DNA of 64,000 nt from JAJDAT01 sp964344185 (GCA_964344185.1 CAYFMN010000026.1:1-64000); one strand, 5' to 3'; positions 1 through 7,730 are shown, counted from the stretch's first letter. The notes: generated from the sequence alone by a model not told the origin. Numbers and translations are program-made.

Positions 1-1
1 C

Positions 2-556
2 TTGCCTCTTAATTCGAAACCAAAGTTGCACTTACAACTTGAATCCGCCAAATATTTAAAGCGTTTTATGAAATCTCAAGATGTATTTTCAATAGAGAAT
101 GAACTTAAATTTGTTGTCTCACATAATCAAAGTAATAAAAAATTTAAAATTCCAAAAGAAGAAAAAAAGTGTAAAGAGGATTTTTTAATAAGTACAGGGC
201 ATAATTTAAATGAAAAAATTTTAAGAAGAATTTTTGTGATAACTGGATTGAAATATAAACCCGTTCTTGAAACAAAAAAGAATTATATAGATAAAAAATT
301 GTTAGCTAATAGAAATAGTATTGCTCATGGCGAACCATTTCTCGATGATGAAAATGATGATTTTTCTTTATCTTTTGAGGAAATTAAGAAGTTGAAAAAA
401 GTTATAATATTAATCCTTGATTCTTTTAAAGAAGAATTATCTGATTACGTTAAAAATGAATATTATTTAAGTCACAAACAAATAGAACGTATGAATTATG
501 AAAAAGAAAGGGAAGAGTATTTAGAAAAGAGTTTTAAAGAAATCGAAGATGAATAA
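2..556 (+). CDS. HEPN-domain protein (MAE_28990/RiboL-PSP-like), 5' end cut by window edge
   Basis: The frame is open from the window edge and its first codon here is TTG, so the true start probably lies upstream. The visible 184 residues are helical, charged and lysine-rich. Residues 104-109 read R-N-S-I-A-H, matching the R-N-x(3)-H active-site motif of HEPN ribonucleases. The C-terminus is a charged helix. By family this would be an RNA-cleaving domain in a toxin or defence system, but no antitoxin partner is visible. A non-catalytic HEPN protein is the alternative. The AT-rich composition fits the mobile DNA that follows. Confidence 0.6.
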   Translation: MPLNSKPKLHLQLESAKYLKRFMKSQDVFSIENELKFVVSHNQSNKKFKIPKEEKKCKEDFLISTGHNLNEKILRRIFVITGLKYKPVLETKKNYIDKKLLANRNSIAHGEPFLDDENDDFSLSFEEIKKLKKVIILILDSFKEELSDYVKNEYYLSHKQIERMNYEKEREEYLEKSFKEIEDE

Positions 557-830
557 ATTTATAAAGTTTCAAGGGCACATTTTATAATTCAAAAGTTTAA
601 ATCTATACTTTTCCTATTATTTAAAGCTACTTTCTTTTTTCTGCCTTCAATTTTAATTTATAGAAATTAAACAAAATTACATAAAAGGTTTCCAAGTTGA
701 ATTATTAAGTGTTTACCGATCATGTTGGTATTTATTATAGCTTTATTGGTATAGGTAATTTGTTGTATTGCTTTATATTTGTATGTCCATTAATTGTTAG
801 ATCAATTTAAACTGCCGAAAGAAGGAATAA

Positions 831-1247
831 ATGAGTAATGCCGAGAAAGTAAAAATTAAAGCTTTTAGGGGATATTATGAGGCGACCCCGGAGCCCGAAG
901 ATTTGGGAATAGATGGAAACCAATTCAAAATAGATAAAGAAATAGTTTCCCATAAAATCGAAGATATATCGCCCGCAGAAGTGATTCATACAAGTACAGC
1001 CCTAATTGCTGCAGGTGCCGGAATTATTGCTGCCGTTATCAATGGTTTCTATATTTACTTGGCTAACCAAAATGGAGGTAGTATTCGGATTACTGGAAAA
1101 GATGGGACAAGCGTTGAGGTTCCTGAGGGCACCAGTAAAAAAGAACTTGACTATTACATAGCTAAAGCACAAGAACTTGGGGCAAAAGAAATTACAGGGC
1201 TCCATTCTCCTGCGAACAGGACTGGGAAAAAAAAAGGTGAAATTTGA
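831..1247 (+). CDS. Small single-pass membrane protein of unknown function
   Basis: A 138-residue protein that I do not recognise. It has a charged N-terminal segment (1-50), one hydrophobic alanine-rich helix (about 55-77) and a C-terminal domain with the pattern 'SIRITGKDGTSVEVPEG' near 84-100, then a lysine-rich tail. The layout of a helix followed by an 'I-x-G-x-DG-x-x-V-x-V' strand pair resembles small effector-associated components of bacterial conflict systems (EACC1-like), but that is only a resemblance. The ATG is preceded by GAAGGAA about 6 bases upstream. It stands alone between the HEPN gene and phage-like replication genes, so it is probably accessory cargo. Confidence 0.5.
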   Translation: MSNAEKVKIKAFRGYYEATPEPEDLGIDGNQFKIDKEIVSHKIEDISPAEVIHTSTALIAAGAGIIAAVINGFYIYLANQNGGSIRITGKDGTSVEVPEGTSKKELDYYIAKAQELGAKEITGLHSPANRTGKKKGEI

Positions 1248-1363
1248 ATTATGAACAATTAATTCTAATTTTGTTATTGAAAAACTCCAACTTCCTAAGC
1301 TTATGTTGCTGCCCTTATTATTTTTTTCCTGTTTTTAAAATTAAGTAAAAGTACCCAAAATGG

Positions 1364-1400
1364 TACTAAAGTGCGGTATTACTAATCCCGCACTTTAGTA
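1364..1400. repeat. 13-bp perfect inverted repeat (arms 1364-1376 and 1388-1400)
   Basis: TACTAAAGTGCGG pairs with its exact complement after an 11-base loop. It abuts the terminator hairpin at 1401 with no gap, giving tandem foldbacks. It may be part of a phage or plasmid origin or an operator. Confidence 0.6.
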
Positions 1401-1431
1401 AAGGGCTGGCCTATGGGCCAGCCCTTTTGTT
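1401..1431. terminator. Strong intrinsic terminator hairpin
   Basis: An 11-bp perfect stem (AAGGGCTGGCC with its complement, 4-base loop) is followed by TTTTG. It lies 150 bases after the membrane-protein gene and before the 3' end of the convergent rep gene, so it could serve both strands. Confidence 0.7.
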
Positions 1432-1468
1432 TTCTGAGGCTCACCAAAGGGAATCTATCGCTCCCCTT

Positions 1469-2563
1469 CTACGCCGCCCCCCGTCTGGAGTGACGGGGCG
1501 GCTCCGAAGGGAATCTCTTAGATTCCCCCCCTTGGTTTCGGCTAAAAACCGGATCAAAATATATTTCTGTTCCTAACGCCCAGTCTGGAACTTCACAAAA
1601 TGGCATTTTAAGTATTCTAGATAAAGGAACTTTATTACTTTGTATGTTTGATTTTGCTACGCTGATATCCACTCGATATTTAAGCAATTCTCTTCGATAT
1701 CGGTAAAAAGTGTTTTTGGGTAATATTGTTCTTAGATCCTCACCAGCTTCCCATGCTCGATAAGCCAATTGTAATCTGGGTTTTAAGAAAGAATAAGCTT
1801 TCGAATTTAAAGTAAATTGATCAGAAATATCCAGAGTTTTGAGGTATTCAATTAACAATTGCTTAGGTGTATCAGGATTCCAGTTCGCTGCCAACCTTAA
1901 ATCAAGTTTTTCTAATTGAGGTTTTCTTAGAACTAATTCACAGCGTAATTTATTTTGAGCCAAGTCAATCAATTCTTAGGCAAATGGTAGGTCTTCATTT
2001 AACTTATGCTTTTTTACTAGGATTTCTTCTCCCTTGCGATAAAACTTTATGGAATACCTTTTTGAATTTTTTCCAAAATAGAGAGTACCTCCAGTCATTA
2101 TTGGCCGACCATGGCGACTTTTTGACTGATATTGTGCGACATTCAACCAAGCAATGACATCCGCTTTAGAAGGAAATTCCCACATCTCAGTGCAATCAAC
2201 ACGATTTAAACTATATCTTCCTTCTTGCCAAACCTTTCGATCAAACTCGGAAGGGATAATATTTAACTTGGCAAAGACTCGGTGCATGGTTTCATTCACC
2301 AAGCCAACCAAGTTATTTGATCCAAAGACATTGTGTCCTTGAATCCATTTTGCTGGGTTACCTTCTAATATTAAATGCGGACCTTCAGGAAGCGATTGAT
2401 AGCTTACTCTGATATTAGAATCGTATGATCCTGGAATATTTTTTCCCTTTTTATGCGACCATTCCTCATTTCCATCAGCGTCAATCGATAAAAATATCCC
2501 GCCATAAAATAAATCTGGATCAAGATTTTTAACAGGGATAATCGCCTTTACCCAGTCAATCAT
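1469..2563 (-). pseudogene. Phage/plasmid replication protein, gene II/X family, interrupted by in-frame TAA
   Basis: The 195-residue N-terminal part (1976-2563) has the gene II/X hallmarks: 'MIDWVKAIIP' at the start, 'GNPAKWIQGHNVFGS', 'LNRVDCTE', 'SRHGRP' and 'GTLYFGKNSKRYSIKFY' with the catalytic-region tyrosine. Translation stops at TAA (1976-1978). The same frame resumes at once with 'ELIDLAQNKLRCELVLRK', which is the expected continuation of the family, and runs to 1469. The two pieces share one frame and need only one codon change to join, so I call a nonsense-disrupted rolling-circle initiator. Filamentous phages also make an internal in-frame product (gene X), so separate translation of the C-terminal piece is conceivable. 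Assembly error is a further possibility. Confidence 0.75.
1473..1527. repeat. Pair of hairpins at the rep 3' end
   Basis: Hairpin 1 (1473-1502) pairs GCCGCCCC..GTC with GACGGGGCGGC, with a 2-base bulge. Hairpin 2 (1509-1527) pairs GGGAATCT with AGATTCCC across a 3-base loop. They lie inside the last codons of the rep frame, whose tail therefore reads as low-complexity Arg/Pro/Ser sequence. Such clustered foldbacks are typical of filamentous-phage intergenic and origin regions. Confidence 0.5.
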
Positions 2564-2579
2564 ATCGAAAAGGAATTAC

Positions 2580-2780
2580 TTAATCTCTTCGATCGCTTGT
2601 GGATTTTCTAATTCTGTTTTTTATATATTCTTGTAGGGCATCGAATTCATATCTAACGGTTCTTGATCCAACTCTTACGAAAGGAATTTGAGCTCCAGCC
2701 CAGCAGTCTCTTTCAAGGAAAGCTTCGCTTACGCCAAGAAATATTGCAGCTTCTTTAGTGGAAAGTAGTTTGTTTTGCAT
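2580..2780 (-). CDS. Excisionase/AlpA-like HTH DNA-binding protein
   Basis: A 66-residue protein with the layout of MerR-like phage excisionase domains: 'LLSTKEAAIFLGVS' (turn and recognition helix), then 'PFVRVGSRTVRYEFDALQEYI'. I chose ATG at 2780 because GGAG sits 6 bases upstream. A start four codons earlier lies inside a palindrome. It sits 16 bases upstream of the broken rep gene on the same strand, as expected for a small regulator in a phage or plasmid replication module. Its likely role is control of rep or of excision. Confidence 0.75.
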   Translation of the reverse strand: MQNKLLSTKEAAIFLGVSEAFLERDCWAGAQIPFVRVGSRTVRYEFDALQEYIKNRIRKSTSDRRD

Positions 2781-2781
2781 T

Positions 2782-2818
2782 ACAGACTCCAAAATAGTTA
2801 AAAATTGTTGGAGTCTGT
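2782..2818 (-). promoter_or_regulatory. 11-bp inverted repeat burying the ribosome-binding site of the HTH gene
   Basis: ACAGACTCCAA (2782-2792) pairs exactly with TTGGAGTCTGT (2808-2818). On the minus strand the 3' arm contains GGAG and ends one base before the ATG, so an RNA hairpin would mask the Shine-Dalgarno sequence. As DNA it would also suit a dimeric repressor. Confidence 0.6.
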
Positions 2819-2853
2819 TTTAATGTATTGGAGGAATAAAAAATAGAACGCCA

Positions 2854-2905
2854 CCTAGGAGATGTAGCAAATTTATCTTTTTTTTTAATACGTATCCTAG
2901 GAGAT
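2854..2905. repeat. Two iteron-like direct repeats
   Basis: CCTAGGAGAT occurs at 2854-2863 and 2896-2905, 42 bp apart (four helical turns). Both are followed by a similar TA..AATTT tail. They lie between the divergent HTH and zinc-ribbon genes and could bind Rep or the HTH protein. Confidence 0.4.
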
Positions 2906-3016
2906 ATAATAATTTGAATGGTTTTTTTGCCTTGTTATAATTCTGAAAATAGTAGTATGTTTTTTTAAAGTTATACATGGAAGTGTCCAAATAAAATGAC
3001 CTCTGTGGAGTAAACT

Positions 3017-3904
3017 GTGGCCGAAAAAACAAAACGGTGTATTTTTTGTCAAAAAGAAATCTTACTCTCCGCACGTACCTGCGAAATTTGTGGTAAAGAT
3101 CTTACATGGAGAAGATTTGCTAAAGACCTAAAATTATTATTAGGCCTACCTACTGCAATAATTGCATTTTTTTTAGTCATTAAAACAGTGATTCTTCCAA
3201 AGAAAGCAGACCTTACCTTTTCGATGTCAAAATTACTAAATCTAGAAAAGTTTGATTTAACAAAACCGTTTCAGATCGCTGAGGTTTCTGGTGAAGTTAA
3301 TATAATTAATAATGGGAACGCTAACGCAGTAGTTGACGCTATTTTGGTAGAAAATACGGGGGTCGCCTCACAGTTATATTTTTTTGAAGGTTGTGGGTCA
3401 ACTAAGATCGATGGTACAGAAAATACCATCGCACCGAACGGAAATATTACCCCAGTTAAGTTTTCAGTTAAATACAAGATTGGAATTGTCCCACAATTGG
3501 CCTATCCTTTTGAGGTTGGCCACGTCGAGCATTCATACAATTTGGAGAGAAATCTAATGCTTGGTGGACAGATGGCGGCTAGAGGAATAATTAATGGAAG
3601 TGCAAATGTGTACGTTTTTTGGACAGATAAAACGGGTTCTTACGTTTCGGTGGCGCGTTATAAAATGGCTAAAAATGCTGTCAGATACATTTTAAGTCCT
3701 ATTGAAGAACAAGAAGGTGGATTGAAAGATATGTTTTGTTTTGACGATGAGTTTCGGGAAATAGCCGGGTTACCCAACATTACCTATGAAAACAATAAGG
3801 ATACCCAGTCAGGTGATGATAACGAAGATGACATCCAGACTATTATGGATAGAGCTCTGATCGATGGCATTCCAATTAACTTAACTAGAGTCATCAAAAG
3901 GTAG
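3017..3904 (+). CDS. Zinc-ribbon membrane protein of unknown function
   Basis: A 295-residue protein starting at GTG, with GGAG about 8 bases upstream. The N-terminus carries a zinc ribbon (Cys8, Cys11, Cys22, Cys25). A transmembrane helix follows at about 41-62 ('LLGLPTAIIAFFLVIKTVIL'). The remaining 230 residues are probably exported or peripheral and rich in beta-strand patterns. The tail (about 265-285) is acidic and Asp/Asn-rich. No enzyme motif is visible. A cytoplasmic zinc ribbon joined to a helix and an outer domain occurs in many uncharacterised phage and genomic-island proteins. It is transcribed away from the rep/HTH pair. Confidence 0.55.
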   Translation: MAEKTKRCIFCQKEILLSARTCEICGKDLTWRRFAKDLKLLLGLPTAIIAFFLVIKTVILPKKADLTFSMSKLLNLEKFDLTKPFQIAEVSGEVNIINNGNANAVVDAILVENTGVASQLYFFEGCGSTKIDGTENTIAPNGNITPVKFSVKYKIGIVPQLAYPFEVGHVEHSYNLERNLMLGGQMAARGIINGSANVYVFWTDKTGSYVSVARYKMAKNAVRYILSPIEEQEGGLKDMFCFDDEFREIAGLPNITYENNKDTQSGDDNEDDIQTIMDRALIDGIPINLTRVIKR

Positions 3905-4156
3905 GTGTGATCTCTGTATCTTATTATTTACGAAATAGTCAAAAGCTTGGCTTACCATACAAATAAATTTCATTCCAAAAACATCATGATAATTTATTAG
4001 CTTGGTCAATACTTTTCGGCTTTGGGATGAAAAAAGTCAATTGTATTTTTTCGTTTGAAAATGTTAAATATCTTGAAAGTCTACATATTAAAGCCTGTCT
4101 TGAAAGTTACAATTTAATCAGAATTTGTTTATTCGATAAACTCTTAACCACTAAAT

Positions 4157-4543
4157 TTATTTTAAAGCTTCCAGACAAAACCTAATATAATTTTTCTCCT
4201 CATCATATTTATCATCTAACTGTTTTAATATTTTTTTTTCAGGAGGTAAGCTTCTATAAAACTTCCTTGCCGCAGGGGTTTTTTTCATATGCTTGTTTTG
4301 TTTATAGAATCTTCTCCATTCTTTTCTAAGTTTTTCAAAAGGTGCATTTTTAATTTCATTTGCTTTTTTACTTAATCGGGATTTTTCTTGTTCAATCTTT
4401 TCTTCAATATTCCAAGAATAAGATTCGGCAAACGATATTGCCTCGTAAGCATCAATTACTAAAGATCCTACGTTTTTTAATCTGAATATTTCTTTTTCCT
4501 TGTCGTTTAAAAACCTTAAAACAGCGCTAATTAGGACTCTTAA
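4157..4543 (-). pseudogene. 5'-truncated ORF of unknown function
   Basis: A 128-codon frame is open on the minus strand from an in-frame TGA at 4544 to TAA at 4157, with no ATG, GTG or TTG near its 5' end. The reading is highly charged and helical ('RLKNVGSLVIDAYEAISFAE', then many E/K/R), so it looks coding rather than random. Its 5' end coincides with the decayed tRNA-Lys-like sequence, which suggests that recombination there removed the start. No function recognised. Confidence 0.4.
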
Positions 4544-4595
4544 TCAGTAGGTTGAAGGCGCTGCCTTACAGGTTCGATTCCTTCACGGTTTGCCA
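4523..4595 (+). pseudogene. Decayed tRNA-Lys(CTT)-like sequence / integration scar
   Basis: GGACTCTTAATC (anticodon loop with CTT), GTAGGTTGAAGG (variable region and 5' T-stem) and TTCGATTCCTTCACGG...CCA (T-loop, 3' T-stem, acceptor, CCA) are all present. They are separated by foreign inserts of 7 bases (CTAATTA, 4528-4534) and 14 bases (4559-4572), and no D-arm exists, so it cannot fold as a tRNA. The T-arm to CCA part recurs at 7664-7699 and 12244-12280. A T-arm core is a usual crossover site for tyrosine integrases. Confidence 0.6.
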
Positions 4596-4605
4596 AATTA
4601 TTTTA

Positions 4606-4642
4606 AAAGGGTTTACGATTTACGAATCGTAAAACCTTTTTT
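4606..4642 (+). terminator. Intrinsic terminator after the tRNA-like scar
   Basis: AAAGGGTTTACGATT pairs with AATCGTAAAACCTTTT around a 4-base loop and ends in a T run. It is placed as expected for a tRNA gene terminator. Confidence 0.7.
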
Positions 4643-4735
4643 GTTTGGATTTTGGAATACTATTTAAAAATAAAGCTTCATGGATATTGAGGTGCAGCTG
4701 ACATCCAATGCGCAAAATCCAGCCTCCGGCGTTAT

Positions 4736-5911
4736 TTATTTTACTTTTTTCAGTTCCCGCGCCAGTTCCACAAGGCTTATCGCGTCTGTTCCTTCCGTAA
4801 TCGGGTAGCGATCTGATCCGGCATGAACCACAAAACTACGATCCGGAGCTATATCTTCAAGCGCATTGTAAAAACCCTTCTCCAGCCTGGGAGCGAGACC
4901 GCTTTTAATTTCTATAGCCCATCTCTTACCGCCGGGCAATTCCAGCGCCAGATCAATTTCCGCGCCCGCCGAAGTGCGATAGAAGCTGGCTACTGTCCGG
5001 GCTGGCGCAACCGAAAGCAGGTTTTCGATTACAAAACCTTCCCAGCTTGTTCCAAAGACAGGATGACCGGATAGCTGATTATAATCCGCTATTCCGAGCA
5101 GGGCGTGAGCGATGCCGCTGTCTCGAACATAAATACGCGGGGCTTTGACCAGACGCTTTCTGGTATTGACGTGAAGGGGTTGCAAGCGTCGCACCAGTAA
5201 CAGGTCGGTTAACAGGCCGATATAAGAGCTTACGGTTGGCGCGGTCACCGACAGGCTTGCGGCTAATCGGGAGACATTAAGGAGTTGTCCCTGACTGTGA
5301 GCAAGCATGATCCATAAACGCTCAAGCGTTTCTGCAGGGATGCGCGGACCAAATTGAGGTACGTCTCTTTCCAGATACGTTCGAATAAAGTTTTGCCGAT
5401 AGGCATAACTGTCTTCGTCGCTTGCGGATAGATAGCTGTCGGGAAACCCGCCACGCACCCAAAGCGTTGTCGGATAGGATTTATTTTTTCCGTTTATCTC
5501 TAGAATATTGAATGGTTCCATATCGATATATTCAATCCGGCCGGCTAATGTTTCTCCTGATTGACGCAAAAGGTCAATCGAGGCTGATCCCAAGATTAAA
5601 AAGCGGCCTGTTCGTAGTCCCTTGCGCCGCCCCTGATCTATCAGGCCGCGAAGAGCCTGGAATAACTCTGGCATTCGGTGTATTTCATCAAGGATAACAA
5701 GCTTGTCTTCATTCCTTCCAAGAAACAGGGTGGGGTTTTTAAGTTTTAGCCGGTCTTCCCGAGCTTCAAGGTCTAGATAGATTGCTTTGCGACGGGAGGC
5801 AATATCAAGTGCCAACGTTGTTTTGCCAACTTGACGCGGACCAATCAGGGCTACAGCGGCCTGGCGGCCAAGCGCCTGCAAAACATTTTGGTAAATAGAT
5901 CTTTTTATCAT
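4736..5911 (-). CDS. AAA-type ATPase with DUF4143 C-terminal domain
   Basis: A 391-residue protein. It has Walker A 'GPRQVGKTT' (24-32), Walker B 'LVILDEIH' (about 71-78), a central helical region, and a C-terminal DUF4143 domain with 'GAEIDLAL...RWAIEIKSG' near 313-338. The acidic and lysine residues there match a PD-(D/E)xK nuclease fold. These widespread single-gene ATPases occur in genomic islands and their substrate is not established. The ATG at 5911 directly abuts AAGG, giving no normal spacer. A 9-bp inverted repeat surrounds the start. It lies in the scar-bounded accessory segment and looks complete. Confidence 0.85.
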   Translation of the reverse strand: MIKRSIYQNVLQALGRQAAVALIGPRQVGKTTLALDIASRRKAIYLDLEAREDRLKLKNPTLFLGRNEDKLVILDEIHRMPELFQALRGLIDQGRRKGLRTGRFLILGSASIDLLRQSGETLAGRIEYIDMEPFNILEINGKNKSYPTTLWVRGGFPDSYLSASDEDSYAYRQNFIRTYLERDVPQFGPRIPAETLERLWIMLAHSQGQLLNVSRLAASLSVTAPTVSSYIGLLTDLLLVRRLQPLHVNTRKRLVKAPRIYVRDSGIAHALLGIADYNQLSGHPVFGTSWEGFVIENLLSVAPARTVASFYRTSAGAEIDLALELPGGKRWAIEIKSGLAPRLEKGFYNALEDIAPDRSFVVHAGSDRYPITEGTDAISLVELARELKKVK

Positions 5912-5950
5912 CCTTGCATATTAAAATATTTATTTTAGATTTGCAAGGAT
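5910..5950 (-). promoter_or_regulatory. Inverted repeat overlapping the ATPase start codon
   Basis: ATCCTTGCA (5910-5918) pairs exactly with TGCAAGGAT (5942-5950) across an AT-rich 23-base spacer that could hold a -10 element. It is a candidate autoregulatory operator. Confidence 0.35.
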
Positions 5951-6012
5951 GGTGGGGCTGTGATTAAGGTCCATAATCTCAGCATGTTATGAGGTACAAA
6001 TTGCAGGATGCG

Positions 6013-6070
6013 GGTTACCTTAAGCCTCCCGTAACCAACAACCAGGCGCCAATGCTGGCAAAATATCCTA
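6013..6070 (-). pseudogene. Remnant of an nhaD 3' end
   Basis: 58 bases match the last codons of the intact nhaD (12459-12516) with about 5 differences and read 'IGAWLLVTGGLR-stop' on the minus strand. Nothing upstream of this piece of nhaD remains, so it is a scrap left by a rearrangement involving a second nhaD-like copy. Confidence 0.65.
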
Positions 6071-6105
6071 TCACAATCGCTCATTCTAAAAGGATGGCCG
6101 AAATC

Positions 6106-6357
6106 ATGAGTTACCGATACAAAGTGGTTTTTGAACAGGAACCCGATGGAGGTTATTCTGTTCATGTGCCTGCCCTTCCCGGATGCGCCTCCCAGGGGGA
6201 TACGTTTGACGAAGCAGATGCCAATGTCCAAGAAGCGATCAAACTCTTCCTATGGAGTTTAAAAGACGACGGCCTTCCAACCCCCAGTGTAAATTATCTT
6301 AAGACTAAGTCGTCGCAATCCCTTCCGCGTGTTATCTTGAAGCGAAATTCCTTCTAA
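6106..6357 (+). CDS. hicB: HicB-like antitoxin, orphan
   Basis: An 83-residue protein with the HicB (UPF0150) signature: 'YKVVFEQEPDGGYSVHVPALPGCASQGDTFDEADANVQEAI'. I start it at ATG 6106; a longer reading back to 5989 runs through the nhaD scrap and is unlikely. The expected RNA-cleaving partner HicA is absent on both sides, so the gene is either a relic or acts on a toxin elsewhere. Its last 28 codons and the downstream DNA form the block duplicated at 12111-12249, meaning the 3' end may have been supplied or altered by recombination. The C-terminal DNA-binding segment seen in longer HicB proteins is missing. Confidence 0.75.
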   Translation: MSYRYKVVFEQEPDGGYSVHVPALPGCASQGDTFDEADANVQEAIKLFLWSLKDDGLPTPSVNYLKTKSSQSLPRVILKRNSF

Positions 6358-6404
6358 CCATGACATCCCCATGACCAACCGAACCGCGCGCCGATTGGGT
6401 GCCG
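6267..6404 (+). repeat. 138-bp duplicated block, copy 1
   Basis: Similar to 12111-12249 over its whole length (shared runs include CGACGGCCTTCCAACCCCCAG, CAATCCCTTCCGCGTGT and GCGCCGATTGG). Copy 1 begins inside hicB. In copy 2 the block runs straight into the tRNA 3'-end sequence. Confidence 0.75.
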
Positions 6405-6491
6405 CTAATGGTTCCGCCCATTGGATCGCGGTCAGCGTTTCGACTGCTGGATTTCGACCAAGGGAGTCTCTTTGAATACTTGGAACAGGGT

Positions 6492-6612
6492 AATATTCCC
6501 GATCGGTAATTTTTTGTGATTTTTTCCTGCGTTTTGGCATAATATTCCTGATCGGGAATATTATATTGACTTCGGCCCATGCGTAGCCATATCATTACCG
6601 TTCGGGAATATT
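6492..6612. promoter_or_regulatory. hipBA promoter with three operators
   Basis: Three related sites built on AATATTCC and GGGAATATT lie at 6492-6510, 6541-6562 (near-perfect palindrome) and 6594-6612. A promoter lies between and under them: -35 TTGACT (6566-6571), 18-base spacer, -10 TATCAT (6590-6595). The third site overlaps the -10 and start, so bound HipB would block transcription. This matches the known autoregulation of hipBA. Confidence 0.75.
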
Positions 6613-6625
6613 TAAGGGGAATGCA

Positions 6626-6850
6626 ATGCAATATACTGCGAAGCATATAGGCCAACTAATCAGAAAAACACGAAAATCGTTGGGACTGACACAAAAAGAT
6701 TTGTCTCTTACCTCAGGCACTGGTTTACGCTTTATCATTGATTTGGAAAAGGGTAAACCTACCTGCCAGTTGGAAAAAACATTACTGGTTCTTAATACCC
6801 TGGGAATCAGGTTAAGCTTTTTGCCTCCTTCAGTTGTGGGAAAGGAATAA
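6626..6850 (+). CDS. hipB: HipB-type HTH antitoxin/repressor
   Basis: A 74-residue Xre-family protein with the HTH 'LIRKTRKSLGLTQKDLSLTSGTGLRFIIDLEKGK' (about 9-43) and a C-terminal strand ('TLGIRLSFLP'), as in HipB. The start ATG at 6626 has AAGGGGA 6 bases upstream. It ends 3 bases before hipA. In known systems HipB binds operators upstream of its own gene and neutralises the kinase HipA. The three palindromic sites just upstream are its probable targets. With hipA truncated, it may now be only a self-repressing relic. Confidence 0.85.
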   Translation: MQYTAKHIGQLIRKTRKSLGLTQKDLSLTSGTGLRFIIDLEKGKPTCQLEKTLLVLNTLGIRLSFLPPSVVGKE

Positions 6851-6853
6851 AGG

Positions 6854-7663
6854 ATGTCTAAAACGCTTGATGTGTATCTCCACAACAATCTCGTCGGTCA
6901 TTTGATCCAAGATGACGATGGACTGACAGTTTTTGATTATATCGAAAGTTGGCTCGAAAACCCCAGGGCAATGCCTTTGTCGCAATCGCTTCCTCTGCGC
7001 AAAGAACGCTTCAGCAGAAAGGAATGCCGAGGTTTTTTCGCTGGAATTCTTCCAGAGGAAAGTAAAAGGGAAACCATCGCATGTAATTTAGGCATCAGTT
7101 CTGGAAATGATTTTGCCATGTTGGAGCATATCGGAGGGGAATGCGCGGGAGCCGTAACGTTTGTTCCCGCAGGAGAGCCCTTGCCGGAAAAAAATTACCG
7201 TTACCAAAAATTAAGCGACAGGGAACTTGCGGCATTACTCAAAGAATTACCTCGCCGCCCGCTAATGGCTGGCGATAAAGATGTTAGGTTTTCACTTGCT
7301 GGGGTTCAGGATAAAATTGGCGTCCGAGTAGGCCAAGGAACTATTTCCCTGCCGCTGGGGGGCGCTCCAAGCACCCACATCTTAAAACCTGCGGTTGACC
7401 GCTTTGAAGGGATTGTTTTCAACGAAGCCTATTGCATGCAACTGGCTAATAAAATAGGAATTCCTACGGCAAGCGTAGAACCATGCTATGTGGAAGATAT
7501 TACCTATTTATTGGTTGAACGCTATGACAGAAAAACCCTGCCTTCGTCTCAAAAGCCGGAGGGAGGATACGTTTGGACTAATTTTGTAACCAAAAGGATG
7601 CATCAGGAAGATTTTTGCCAGGCGCTCGCTGTACCGCCAGACAGGAAATATCAGGGCGAAGGC
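6854..7663 (+). pseudogene. hipA: HipA-family kinase toxin, truncated
   Basis: About 270 residues match HipA: an N-terminal barrel region, 'SLAGVQDKIGVR' (ATP-binding region), 'THILKPAVDRFEGIVFNEAYCMQLA', 'LLVERYDR', then 'RMHQEDFCQALAVPPDRKYQGEGG'. At this point the family continues with the catalytic and metal-binding aspartates, but here the frame enters the tRNA 3'-end repeat (7664-7699) and reads unrelated residues to 7822. That tail crosses a terminator and overlaps the opposite response-regulator gene. The kinase core is therefore incomplete and probably inactive. Full-length HipA is about 430-440 residues. Confidence 0.85.
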
Positions 7664-7699
7664 GGCGCCTTACAGGTTCGATTCCTTCACGGTTTACCA
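7664..7699 (+). repeat. tRNA 3'-end-like scar, copy 2
   Basis: GCCTTACAGG followed by TTCGATTCCTTCACGG and TTTACCA, as at 4562-4595. It interrupts hipA. No upstream half of a tRNA is present. Confidence 0.65.
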
Positions 7700-7730
7700 T
7701 ATATCAAATTTTTCCTACTGATAAGGGATT

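Noticed and set aside
1976..1978. Recoded stop (selenocysteine or pyrrolysine) in Rep
   Set aside because: The codon is TAA, which neither system uses, and no insertion element is visible.
4523..4595. Functional tRNA-Lys gene
   Set aside because: It lacks the D-arm, the anticodon stem does not pair, and the T-arm is split by a 14-base insert.
6013..6105. N-terminal extension of HicB to 5989
   Set aside because: These codons are the antisense of an nhaD 3' remnant; the conserved HicB start is at 6106.
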